Source: Coriobacteriia bacterium (lineage in GTDB: Bacteria; Actinomycetota; Coriobacteriia; Coriobacteriales; Eggerthellaceae). Taken from it: a DNA stretch of 64,000 bases. Below, one piece after another: positions 34,901-41,175 of this stretch (its first letter is position 1; each line of letters starts with the position of its first letter). The notes below the pieces were generated by a model. That model made no database searches, had not been told where the DNA came from, and was given only the letters and a program-made list of their open reading frames with translations. A program made the translations under genes and the position numbers. The stretch is taken from contig JAUMVJ010000003.1 in assembly GCA_030530215.1 (NCBI GenBank), forward strand, positions 122,041 through 186,040. Reading direction: 5' to 3'.

Positions 34901-36590
34901 CAAGGGCAACTACACCGGCACCGTGACCAAGAAGTACCAGATTACTAAGGCTCCTCTTGAGGTAAGCACTCCTGATGCCACCAAGGTTTATGACGGCACG
35001 CCTTTGACGGCAGCCGCAACGGCCGAAAACATCTCCGGCCTTGTTGCCGGCGAAACTGCCACGGTTAAGGCGACCGGATCTCAGACAGAGGTCGGCCATT
35101 CTGCTAATACCTATAGCGGCATCGAGTGGGGAACCGCGAAGGAATCCAATTACTACGTGAAGTCCAAGACCGAGGGCACCCTGACGGTGACCAAGCAGTC
35201 CATCGTGCCCGATCCCGATAACCCCGACTCCTACAAGGGCATCGAGATCAGCGACCCTGAGGACAAGACCTACGACGGCGACGAGCACAAGTGGGCTCCC
35301 GAGGTCACCGCCAAGGACGGCAGCAAGCTGACCGAGGGCACCGATTACACCGTCGAGTACAGCACTACCGACTTCACCAACGTCGGCACCATCGAGGTCA
35401 CCATCACCGGCACGGGCAACTACACCGGCACCGTTACCAAGACCTACAAGATCACCAAGCGTCCTGTGACGCTCACCTCCGAGTCCCATACCTTCACTTA
35501 CAACGGCAAGGCTCAGAGCTGGAATAAGTTCACCTGTTCTGACGATCTGTTTGCAAGCCAGGTTGATGATCTTGGCTGCACGGTGACCGTCAAGAATGCA
35601 GGCGAGCAGAAAACGAATACGGTTAGCTACGCCTTCAAGTCCGGCTTCAGTGCCGACAACTATGAGATCACCAACGGCTTCGGAACCTTGTACGTCAAGA
35701 ACTCTGAGGACGAGATCGTGGCCACCACCACGGGCGGCGCCTTCACCTACGACGGTCAGGCTCATGGCGCTACCGTTGAGGTGAGCAGCCTGCCCGATGG
35801 CTACACGCTCGACACCGCCTCCTCCAGCGCCACGGCCACCAACGTTGCCGACGGCGAGGTTGCGGCCACTGCCGACGCTCTGGTCATCCGCAACGCCGAG
35901 GGTGAGGACGTCACCAAGGATCTCAAGATCACCTACATCGACGGCACGATCAAGATCGTTCCCGCCGAACTTAGGATTACCACTGGCACCGCAGCCAAGG
36001 CCTACGACGGCACGGCGCTTACCAACAGCGATCTGAAGATCGCCGGCCTGGTTGGAACAGATGCGGTTATAGCTAAGACCACTGGCGCCCAGACTGAGGT
36101 TGGCAGCTCCGCCAACACTTACGAGATTGACTGGGGCACCACCGACGCTAACAACTACAGCATCGTTGAGAGCTTGGGTACCCTGACCGTTACCAAGGCC
36201 GCCGTTACGCCTAGCAACAATGATGGCGACAACGACGGTAATGGTGGCAACGGCGGCACTACCCGCACCACGCCCGCAGCAACGCCCGCTGCTCCAGCGG
36301 CTGCAGCTGTGAACAATGTGGATAACACGGTAACCAGAAACACCGAAGGCGAGACCATCTACGACGCCGAGAACCCCTTGGGTACCACTGAAGCTGAGTG
36401 CTGGGTCCATTACTACATGATTATCTGCATGATCCTGACTGCCTTGTACGGTATTGGCGTATGGGCGCATCGCGCGAACTACACGCGTAGGCTTCGCAAG
36501 GATATGGATGATGTCATGAACGATGGCGACGGCATCAACCCCGAGAAGGGCGAGCTTGCAGGAACGAGCACGGTTACTAACCAGGCTTAA
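28911..36590 (+). CDS. Giant repeat adhesin with MBG-type (YDGT) repeats, 2559 aa
   Basis: Start is the ATG at 28911 (SD GGTGGAA); an upstream TTG in frame is weaker. Order: signal peptide about 18-45 ending in IYAEN; an Ala/Lys/Glu coiled-coil-like run (about 59-121); a Ser-rich linker; a Big2-like domain (about 297-380, TWASSDESLATVDANGIVTGVAAGSVTITATYG); a MucBP/InlB-like stretch (about 729-905, IKYVDEQGNELAESKTVSG); then about 18 modules, each with a YDG/YNG motif (YDGTALT, YDGTPLT, YDGxEHKW, YDGQAHGATV), to about residue 2430; a Gly/Asn/Pro/Ala linker; one TM helix (about 2498-2520); and a ~40-residue charged tail. No LPXTG motif: anchoring is by the TM helix. Likely long stalk adhesin (inference). 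Confidence 0.85.
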   Translation: MRTNRAQGSQPAKSMTEYYSLGHKIVAVVLALVLMGFGWPAVNPASIYAENDSETEQSDSAAEQKAEEKAAEEAAAKKAKEEAAAKKEQEAKAKEAAEKKAAEEAAAKKAEQEAAAKKAKQSSDSSSTKADSSFTKNSSSSDSSKDDKSESDEVSEYKITLDLGNASIKVKSSNNQVLTAPATKVTVPAGKDFKFTVTPNEGYELTKVALKSSSTKTLKADSSDVYTIAASDLTEGMKITLKTKKQESSTTETDATPIEETEDTDANKAAVEEVTDNTGEAESDDVNADESNENAISIASETAEIDFDGSVSGNDTLEVGKFAVYTADGFSDAVTWASSDESLATVDANGIVTGVAAGSVTITATYGDETASKTITITDSSASSNSRWSNGNTATFKPTISNADVAYFNWHSDSDMSSISFTPVSSGGTLSISDYYSRYQAGYVVFFVKPNSNYLFTGLGADGNGDTYVVGSGSYGNIANYPKIDKVMKAAKAAGYVAAFGYSRTWGETPLTNCAFQVKAQSPDMTIAATSDKTSDVLAGDTLTFTIVMTPQLTGSGRDKVTDVKVNSVTVNGKSVECSKIVDNGDGTYTTTVTYTVSEADCSRSTVELKVDATSTYEASLSTSLGSITTTASINKTATASCAIAPKIDVAYEFKSGTSGKELPDGIYKLVPKDSNKYQKGVKVTASKTPASGAIYEDADNDGYWTFEGWDANTKTMTEDGITFIGTWTFAEYSKYTIKYVDEQGNELAESKTVSGNKVGDKIKVSNIEKPEIEGYSYSKANPSSTLTIDSDESKNVITIIYKAKAGKAGYNLVLGSASWTAPEDTSQQAGSQKWYYNYGFAKGDTFTVTSAEPSAENHAFIGWMDKERDGQAAAIRGAGDSVTYCYSNDQTYTLDALWASLSATGGEYVYDGTSHTVSVDVNINEGTGLGPKYVEQAKKLIKTGDIKYSTDGGKTWSPNKPSFTDAGEYTVKVKQDVTVGDKTTTLTAEATVKIAKKAASITAGSAEKEYDGTALTTNEFTTEGFVEGQGIASATIEGSQTVVGSSSSTVKDNSWTAQEGTNLNNYTITTKPGTLEVTPVSEKVTVTITEHGGSYTYDGTEKTATGYDVSSSNDLYTADCFSFSGNANVSGTDAGTYEMKLKASDFKNTSKNFSNVEFKIVDATLAIAKRNVTLTSASDEKVYDGNALTNDNVSVSEDGFAEGEGATYDVTGTITNVGNKENAFTYTLNSGTNKDNYNITQKTGELVVTPVTDEVVVKVVGNKGGQKYNGSEQSVKGYTISADNTLYNVNDDVEFSGTAVATGTDANTYYMGLSESQFKNTNDNFTNVKFEVTDGELVIAKRQVLLKSGSKEKEYDGTALTNHKVERLGDGFASREGVSTVVTGSQTLPGSSENIFTYSLHAGTKADNYEITVQYGTLTVTNRETQYEITVEANSETATYDGQQHSATGLKTTSFVVNGKTYNVSGLTTEDPVETNAGTYTNNITGTPVVTDENGNIVTDQFKVSTKNGSLTIGKREVTLESQSGSKPYDGTALTKPEVTISDELFKSETSNVTATGSVTNVSEGKVTNAITYTAGEKFNENNYKITKTEGELWITSKSIEDPSMNIDSPENKVYDGAEHKWAPTVKDGDKVLTKDVDYTVEYSTEDFTNVTGAITVTITGIGNYEGSVAKSYQITPAPYNVVTYQAYKDYDGEALTAGGKIEGIVNGEDAGFVVTGRQIAVGHSNNTYTVKWDKTAKKSNYYFAGEELGQLTVGEYSGQIIVTTVGGTFTYDGKAHGATVTVSMLPDGYHLDGTPSSSASATDVTSEPVKATADNLVIRNSQGDDVTSKLNIKHNDGTIVVNSAILTVTTPDATKVYDGTPLTAAGSYSGLVNDETVEFKTTGTQTDKGESTNTYEIAWTGTAKQSNYTVSESLGTLTVTEQSIVPDDPAYKGVEINDPTGKIYDGVELKWIPKVKDAKGNALAEGTDYTVTYKRDGKETTDFTNVGTIEVTITGKGNYTGTVTKKYQITKAPLEVSTPDATKVYDGTPLTAAATAENISGLVAGETATVKATGSQTEVGHSANTYSGIEWGTAKESNYYVKSKTEGTLTVTKQSIVPDPDNPDSYKGIEISDPEDKTYDGDEHKWAPEVTAKDGSKLTEGTDYTVEYSTTDFTNVGTIEVTITGTGNYTGTVTKTYKITKRPVTLTSESHTFTYNGKAQSWNKFTCSDDLFASQVDDLGCTVTVKNAGEQKTNTVSYAFKSGFSADNYEITNGFGTLYVKNSEDEIVATTTGGAFTYDGQAHGATVEVSSLPDGYTLDTASSSATATNVADGEVAATADALVIRNAEGEDVTKDLKITYIDGTIKIVPAELRITTGTAAKAYDGTALTNSDLKIAGLVGTDAVIAKTTGAQTEVGSSANTYEIDWGTTDANNYSIVESLGTLTVTKAAVTPSNNDGDNDGNGGNGGTTRTTPAATPAAPAAAAVNNVDNTVTRNTEGETIYDAENPLGTTEAECWVHYYMIICMILTALYGIGVWAHRANYTRRLRKDMDDVMNDGDGINPEKGELAGTSTVTNQA

Positions 36591-36629
36591 GCCGCAAAGC
36601 TTGAAAGCCTTAGCGTTCTGGCTCTAACG

Positions 36630-36669
36630 AAGATGGCCGGCAGCGAAAAGCTGTCGGCCATCTTTTTTG
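36630..36669 (+). terminator. Terminator after the giant adhesin
   Basis: 15-bp stem AAGATGGCCGGCAGC / GCTGTCGGCCATCTT (one G-T pair), GAAAA loop, then TTTTT. Confidence 0.92.
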
Positions 36670-36682
36670 CTATGGAAAATCG

Positions 36683-36882
36683 AAGCCTAGCCTAAGGCAA
36701 AAGCGAAGATCGAACTCAAGCCTGGCTTAATCCGACCCAACCCGGTTTCGCCCGTTTCAACTTGGCTAAGCTCAGCTCAGCTCAACCAAGCCTAGTTAAG
36801 CTGGATTAGCCAGGCCCAGCCAAACCCGGCTTATCCCGACTCGGTTCTATTCGGCCCAACCTAACCGAACCTAGTCGAAATC
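36683..36882. repeat. Degenerate pentanucleotide tandem tract
   Basis: About 40 consecutive 5-base units, for example AAGCC TAGCC, CGACC CAACC CGGTT, TGGCT AAGCT CAGCT CAGCT CAACC AAGCC, AACCT AACCG AACCT. By hand count 32 of 40 units end in two pyrimidines when cut in this phase. Units diverge but the phase is held throughout. The tract runs from the adhesin terminator into the stop codon of the EAL-domain gene (36871-36873). Function unknown. Confidence 0.65.
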
Positions 36883-38214
36883 GGCGCTGGGTTCAGAGAT
36901 ACTGCCGCGCTGAACAAGGCCGCTCGCTAACAGCTTAGTGAGCAGCTCGAGCTTCATGGGCCTGTAGAAGAAGTAGCCCTGCGCGTAGTCGGCGCCAAGC
37001 TCGTCGAGCAAGCGGACTTGCTCAGTTGTTTCAACGCCTTCGATGATGAGCGGTTTGTCGACGGAGTTTGCCAAGGTAAGCATCGAGAACACGATGTTGG
37101 AGCCCTTTTCCTCCTCGTTTAGTGCTAGCTCGGGAATGAAGTTCCCATCTAGTTTGATTATGTCGATGTTGATGTTGCGCAGCATGCTCAGCGAAGAAAG
37201 CCCGCTCCCAAAATCATCCATCATCACCTTGATGCCCGCATCATGCATCTCTTGGGTGAATCTAGTCATTTTATCCATGTTCTGAAGGAAGCTTGTCTCA
37301 GTGATCTCGACCTTGAGGTAGCGCGCAGGAACTCTATGGCTTTGAAGAAGCTTAATAAGGAATTCGGAAACCTTGAACTCGTCGATATCGATGCGCGACA
37401 CATTGATCGACACAGGCACCGGCTCGATACCCTTTCTTAGGCAATCGGAAAGCCAAGTGATTACCTGTTTCCATAGGTATTTATCGAGCTTGGAGATGAA
37501 TCCAGTTCGCTCAGGAACGGGAATGAAGCAACCAGGGGGGATGATTCCTCCACCTTCTTTGTGCCAGCGCGCAAGGGCCTCTGCCCCAACCAATTTTCCT
37601 GTATGGATGTCGACCTGAGGCTGCACCTCGGGATAAACATCTCCTTCGGAGATGGCTTTGTGGAAGCATGAAAGAATTTTGAAATCGTTGTTGGGTTCTT
37701 GGCTCCTATGCTCTTTGAAGTAATTGATGGGGTGGTGAAGATTTGCCTTGGCCTGGCGCGCGGCGTAGGCTGCGCAGGTGTAGCAATCCATGCCCATTCG
37801 CTCATCGGGATTAAGGAGATAGACCCCAAAGGCCGGCCTAAAGCCAAGGGAAGCGTCGCGCTGGGCGATGATGCCCGATAATGCGTGATAGATGCTCTCC
37901 ACCAGCGCAGTATCTACGCTGCCGAAAACGCTGAAATCGTCTTCTCCCCAATAGCCGGCAATCGCGGAGCCTTTGCGCTGAACTTCGGTCAAATAGGAGG
38001 CAACCGCACTCAGGAGTTCGTCGCCTTTTTCACGCCCGTACCATTCGTTGAACACCCTTAAATTGCCTAAATCGATGGCAATCACGCCCCAGGTTCTTCC
38101 CGGTTCTGACATTTGCCTATCTTTGGATGTCGTTATGAAATCGGCTCCGGGCAGTAGGTTCAGGGCGGGGTTTTTAGGATGGAGAGTCATGTGTGAAGCC
38201 TCTATTTCGGGCAT
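36871..38214 (-). CDS. EAL-domain cyclic-di-GMP phosphodiesterase with degenerate GGDEF domain
   Basis: 447 aa (ATG at 38214). An ATG at 38188-38190, eight codons in, has a better SD (GAGG) and may be the real start. N-terminal GGDEF-like domain (about 40-165; GVIAIDLGNLRVFNEWYG, signature replaced by WGEDDF, so cyclase activity is doubtful). C-terminal EAL domain with the core motifs AEALARWH, ITETSF, MMDDFGSG, IIKLDGNFI, IIEGVET and AQGYFFYRP, so hydrolysis of c-di-GMP to pGpG is expected. No TM or signal peptide: cytoplasmic. Divergent from the GGDEF/HD-GYP gene; its C-terminal codons run into the pentanucleotide tract. Confidence 0.88.
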   Translation of the reverse strand: MPEIEASHMTLHPKNPALNLLPGADFITTSKDRQMSEPGRTWGVIAIDLGNLRVFNEWYGREKGDELLSAVASYLTEVQRKGSAIAGYWGEDDFSVFGSVDTALVESIYHALSGIIAQRDASLGFRPAFGVYLLNPDERMGMDCYTCAAYAARQAKANLHHPINYFKEHRSQEPNNDFKILSCFHKAISEGDVYPEVQPQVDIHTGKLVGAEALARWHKEGGGIIPPGCFIPVPERTGFISKLDKYLWKQVITWLSDCLRKGIEPVPVSINVSRIDIDEFKVSEFLIKLLQSHRVPARYLKVEITETSFLQNMDKMTRFTQEMHDAGIKVMMDDFGSGLSSLSMLRNINIDIIKLDGNFIPELALNEEEKGSNIVFSMLTLANSVDKPLIIEGVETTEQVRLLDELGADYAQGYFFYRPMKLELLTKLLASGLVQRGSISEPSADFD

Positions 38215-38606
38215 GATCTGGAATGGGTTTGGAGTTTATGGGCAATAAAAACGCGAGTGCAGTGCACGCGCAAAGCTCCTGGAAGCGTAAGAGTCTATGG
38301 CGCCCGTACTGCAAACTCGCGGGATTTGTTTGCCATGAGGGCATCCTAGCAAGCGTTGTCGAAGGACATATCCGCCGCGGGTAAAGCTCGCGTAAAGGCG
38401 GCTCCGAGGAGCAAACTTTACTGTGCCTCCATCGGGTCCATACGAAAAAAGCTTGCCAAGCTGGTATCATCGACAGCAAACATGCTAAGGGCGCGGCGGC
38501 GGCGAATATAACTGGTCGCAACGGCAAATCAGCCAATCAAAGCTGCCCAAAGTTTGCCGAACCGGCACAGCCGGAGCTCTTGGTACGAGGAAGGAAAAGG
38601 CTCCTC
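38215..38606. other. Structured divergent intergenic region with attenuator-like hairpin
   Basis: 392 bases between two c-di-GMP genes. On the minus strand (towards the EAL gene) a long hairpin pairs 38308-38321 with 38252-38263 (CGCGAGTTTGCAGT with ACTGCACTCGCG, 2-base bulge) and is followed by TTTTT: a terminator inside the leader, 30-60 bases from the EAL start. Further upstream lie GTAAAG at 38381 and 38392 with a complementary CTTTAC at 38416, CCGCC/GGCGG pairing (38372, 38397) and a GCTC/GAGC hairpin (38401-38412). No known riboswitch class recognised; a c-di-GMP-I fit was tried and not convincing. Confidence 0.45.
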
Positions 38607-40496
38607 ATGAGCGATAAAGAAATAGAGGTCAATCTGACAAGCGCTGAGGCCGCTGAAGAGGTTTCGCGCTTGAAGAACATTTTCCCCATCGTTCGCCTGC
38701 TCGACGCCGACGAGGTGGAAAACGAGATGAACTGCTTGCTTTGCGGCGACGAAACTCCCTGTATGCGTAAGGTTTGCTCTCAGCTTCTGGAAACTCATGG
38801 AAACGCCAAGCGCTTGCTTCAGCTTGGCAACGAGCAGCATAGGGTTACCGCCCGCTATCTTGAGGTCGATGGCGTCCCGCATGTCATGTTGTACTCCGCC
38901 AACGTTGAGCACGAGGACCGCGTCGATCGCAACGAGTTTTACCTCGACGTTCTTTCCGGCTTGTACAATCGCCGTTTTTATGAGGACGAGATAAAGCGTG
39001 AGCATCTGTTTGCCGGCGTTGCGGTAATCGACCTTGACGACTTCAAGCTCGTCAACGATTCTTTGGGCCATCACGCGGGCGATCTTGCCCTGCGTGCCGC
39101 CGCTCAAACAATGCTTTGCTGTATTCGCGAAACCGACATCCTCATTCGCTACGGCGGCGATGAGTTCGTCTTGGTTATTCCCAGCATCGATAGCGCTACC
39201 TTCTCGCGCAGGCTGCGTGCCATTTCGGTTGCGATCTCGCAAACAAGCGTGCCTGGAAACGAGCAAGCCTACCTTTCCTCGAGCATCGGTGGCGTGTTGT
39301 CGAACGGGCGCACCGTCGACGAAGCGGTGAAGCAGGCAGACCGTTTGATGTATCTTGCCAAGCAGCAAGGAAGCTCGGTGCTCACCGATAGCGATCCTGT
39401 TGAAGAAATAGACTCATACAAGCCCGTTCTTTTGATCGTCGACGATTCTGAGCTTAACCGCGACATTCTGAAAGAGATGCTTAAAGACGACTACGAAATC
39501 CTTGAAGCAGAAAACGGCTATCAAGGCGTTGAGCTTCTGCGTGAGTGCGGCTCGGGCATTTCCTTGGTGCTTTTGGACATCATCATGGAGGGTATGTCGG
39601 GATTCGACGTTCTTTCGACCATGGTTCGCAGCGGCTGGATCGAGAACATCCCTGTCATCATGATTTCCAGCGAGGATTCCGACGAAGCCGTATTGCGCGC
39701 GTACGAATTGGGCGCCTCGGACTATATTGCCCGGCCCTTCGACATTCGCATCGTTCGTCAGCGCGTAAGCAACATCATGCGTCTGTATGCGCGCCAGCGT
39801 CGGTTGAGCTCGATGCTTGCGCAGCAGTACTACGAGCGCGAGAAAACCAGCAACGTGCTGACCAACATCATGGGCGGCGCGATGGAGCTGCGCAACGGCG
39901 AAAGCGGACCGCACGTTTTGCATGTGCGCAACCTAACCGAGATTCTTTTGGATTGCCTGGTGAAGAAGACCGACCGGTATGGAATTACGAGCCTCGCTCG
40001 CTCGATGACGGTGATGTGCTCCGCTTTGCACGACATCGGCAAGTTGGCCATTCCCGATAGCATTTTGAACAAGCCCGGTCGTTTGACCGACGAGGAATTC
40101 GAGATCATGAAATCGCATACCGTTCTTGGTTCCAACATGCTCGATAACCTCACGATGTATAACGACAACCCCGTGCTGCTGCAGACGGCACGTGACATTT
40201 GCCGTTACCACCACGAGCGATGGGACGGCGGCGGCTATCCTGACCAGCTCAAAGGCGACGAGATTCCCATTTCCGCTCAGGTTGTTTCTTTGGCAGACGT
40301 GTACGATGCGCTCACGAGCGATCGCGTGTACAAAAAGGCGATTCCCCACGACGAGGCAATGCGAATGATCATCAGCGGGGAGTGCGGGCAGTTCAACCCG
40401 CTGCTTATCGAATGCCTTTTGGAAAGCGAGGACCGCATTAAAAGAGAGCTCGACGTCCCGGCATTAACCCCCCCCCTATCACAAGTAAGCCAGTAA
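38607..40496 (+). CDS. GGDEF-REC-HD-GYP cyclic-di-GMP protein with Cys-rich N-terminal domain
   Basis: 629 aa, ATG after AAGGAAAAGG. Order: N-terminal PAS-like domain (1-105) with a cysteine set C43-C46-C52-C57 (CX2CX5CX4C); GGDEF domain (about 110-265) with an intact YGGDEF near 183, so diguanylate cyclase activity is plausible; receiver (about 270-390) with acidic VDDS, phospho-Asp324 in LVLLDIIM and an SS/ARPF switch; HD-GYP domain (about 425-600) with HDIGK (His475, Asp476), HHERWDGGGYP and ADVYDALTSDR all intact, so c-di-GMP hydrolysis is plausible too. It thus has opposing catalytic domains around a phospho-switch. Followed by an HPt gene, which may phosphorylate the receiver. No TM. 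Confidence 0.9.
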   Translation: MSDKEIEVNLTSAEAAEEVSRLKNIFPIVRLLDADEVENEMNCLLCGDETPCMRKVCSQLLETHGNAKRLLQLGNEQHRVTARYLEVDGVPHVMLYSANVEHEDRVDRNEFYLDVLSGLYNRRFYEDEIKREHLFAGVAVIDLDDFKLVNDSLGHHAGDLALRAAAQTMLCCIRETDILIRYGGDEFVLVIPSIDSATFSRRLRAISVAISQTSVPGNEQAYLSSSIGGVLSNGRTVDEAVKQADRLMYLAKQQGSSVLTDSDPVEEIDSYKPVLLIVDDSELNRDILKEMLKDDYEILEAENGYQGVELLRECGSGISLVLLDIIMEGMSGFDVLSTMVRSGWIENIPVIMISSEDSDEAVLRAYELGASDYIARPFDIRIVRQRVSNIMRLYARQRRLSSMLAQQYYEREKTSNVLTNIMGGAMELRNGESGPHVLHVRNLTEILLDCLVKKTDRYGITSLARSMTVMCSALHDIGKLAIPDSILNKPGRLTDEEFEIMKSHTVLGSNMLDNLTMYNDNPVLLQTARDICRYHHERWDGGGYPDQLKGDEIPISAQVVSLADVYDALTSDRVYKKAIPHDEAMRMIISGECGQFNPLLIECLLESEDRIKRELDVPALTPPLSQVSQ

Positions 40497-40517
40497 AGCT
40501 TAGCTAGGAGAAACGAT

Positions 40518-40868
40518 ATGGCTACATTGAAAGAAGCTTATGAGCAGATGGGGGCAGACTACTCGGATGTTCTGAAGCGCTTGATGAACGATGCCTTGGT
40601 TACGCGCTTTGCGACCAAGTTTTTGGACGATGCAAGTTTTGACGCCCTGAAGGAGGCCCTTGAGGCGGGTGATGCCAAGCAGGCCTTTATGGCGGCCCAT
40701 ACGCTTAAGGGTGTGTGCTCGAACCTGGGCTTTACCAATCTTTATGAGCCTGTGTATCAGATCACGGAAACCCTGCGCGGCGGTTCGTTGGAGGGCTCTG
40801 ACGTTTTGTTCCCTCAAGTTGAGGCCGAGTACAACAAGACCGTTGAGGCATTGAAGTCGGCGCTTTAG
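40518..40868 (+). CDS. HPt phosphotransfer protein
   Basis: 116-residue single HPt domain: AFMAAHTLKGVCSNLGF with phospho-His61, and an all-helical pattern. HPt modules pass phosphate between hybrid kinases and receivers. It starts 21 bases after the GGDEF-REC-HD-GYP gene (SD TAGGAGA), so its receiver is the obvious partner. The donor kinase is not in this cluster. Confidence 0.88.
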   Translation: MATLKEAYEQMGADYSDVLKRLMNDALVTRFATKFLDDASFDALKEALEAGDAKQAFMAAHTLKGVCSNLGFTNLYEPVYQITETLRGGSLEGSDVLFPQVEAEYNKTVEALKSAL

Positions 40869-41175
40869 TTTTTGCGCCGCGCCTGCTTCGAAGGGCGAGT
40901 TGGTTGGCAGTGGCGTGCAATCGCCTCCGACGAGCCGACTAGGATGCGCGCATCGTCGAGCAGAAGTTTCCGGGCCGCAGCAGCCCAGGGTGCACGGCGG
41001 CTCGGCGGTAAAGCCCCACTCGTCATATCTTTGTTCCTGAACCAGAAACGCCCAGGTCGTGCGACCTGGGCGTTTTCATGCATTGCCAATGCCGAGTATC
41101 GGCTTAGATGCGCGCATTGCCCTACGACTTCGGCCGCGCACTGGGCCGAGGGAACCTGCGGGGCTCTGCGGGAGC
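40869..41175. other. Intergenic region between HPt and pilT-like gene
   Basis: 307 bases between convergent genes. Apart from the bidirectional terminator at 41046-41077 nothing is seen: no plausible small gene with an SD, and no repeat. Confidence 0.6.
41046..41077. terminator. Bidirectional terminator between HPt and pilT-like genes
   Basis: Perfect 14-bp stem AAACGCCCAGGTCG / CGACCTGGGCGTTT with a TG loop (the closing pairs must open in practice), T-rich on the right. Confidence 0.88.

Noticed and set aside
32754..36470. A 1238-codon open frame on the minus strand opposite the giant adhesin
   Set aside because: It mirrors the repeat-coding strand, whose biased codons suppress stops on the other strand; it has no SD, signal peptide or recognisable domain, and the plus-strand product is clearly a protein with known repeat motifs.
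36683..36882. CRISPR array or CRISPR-like repeats
   Set aside because: The units are 5 bases, degenerate and without spacers; no cas genes are present.
38245..38330. Possible c-di-GMP-I riboswitch on the plus strand (GGGCAATAAAAACG and CGCAAAGCTCC)
   Set aside because: The GGGCAA and CGCAAAGC pieces recall the class, but the hairpin between them, the tetraloop receptor and the second stem do not fit; kept only as an unidentified structured region.
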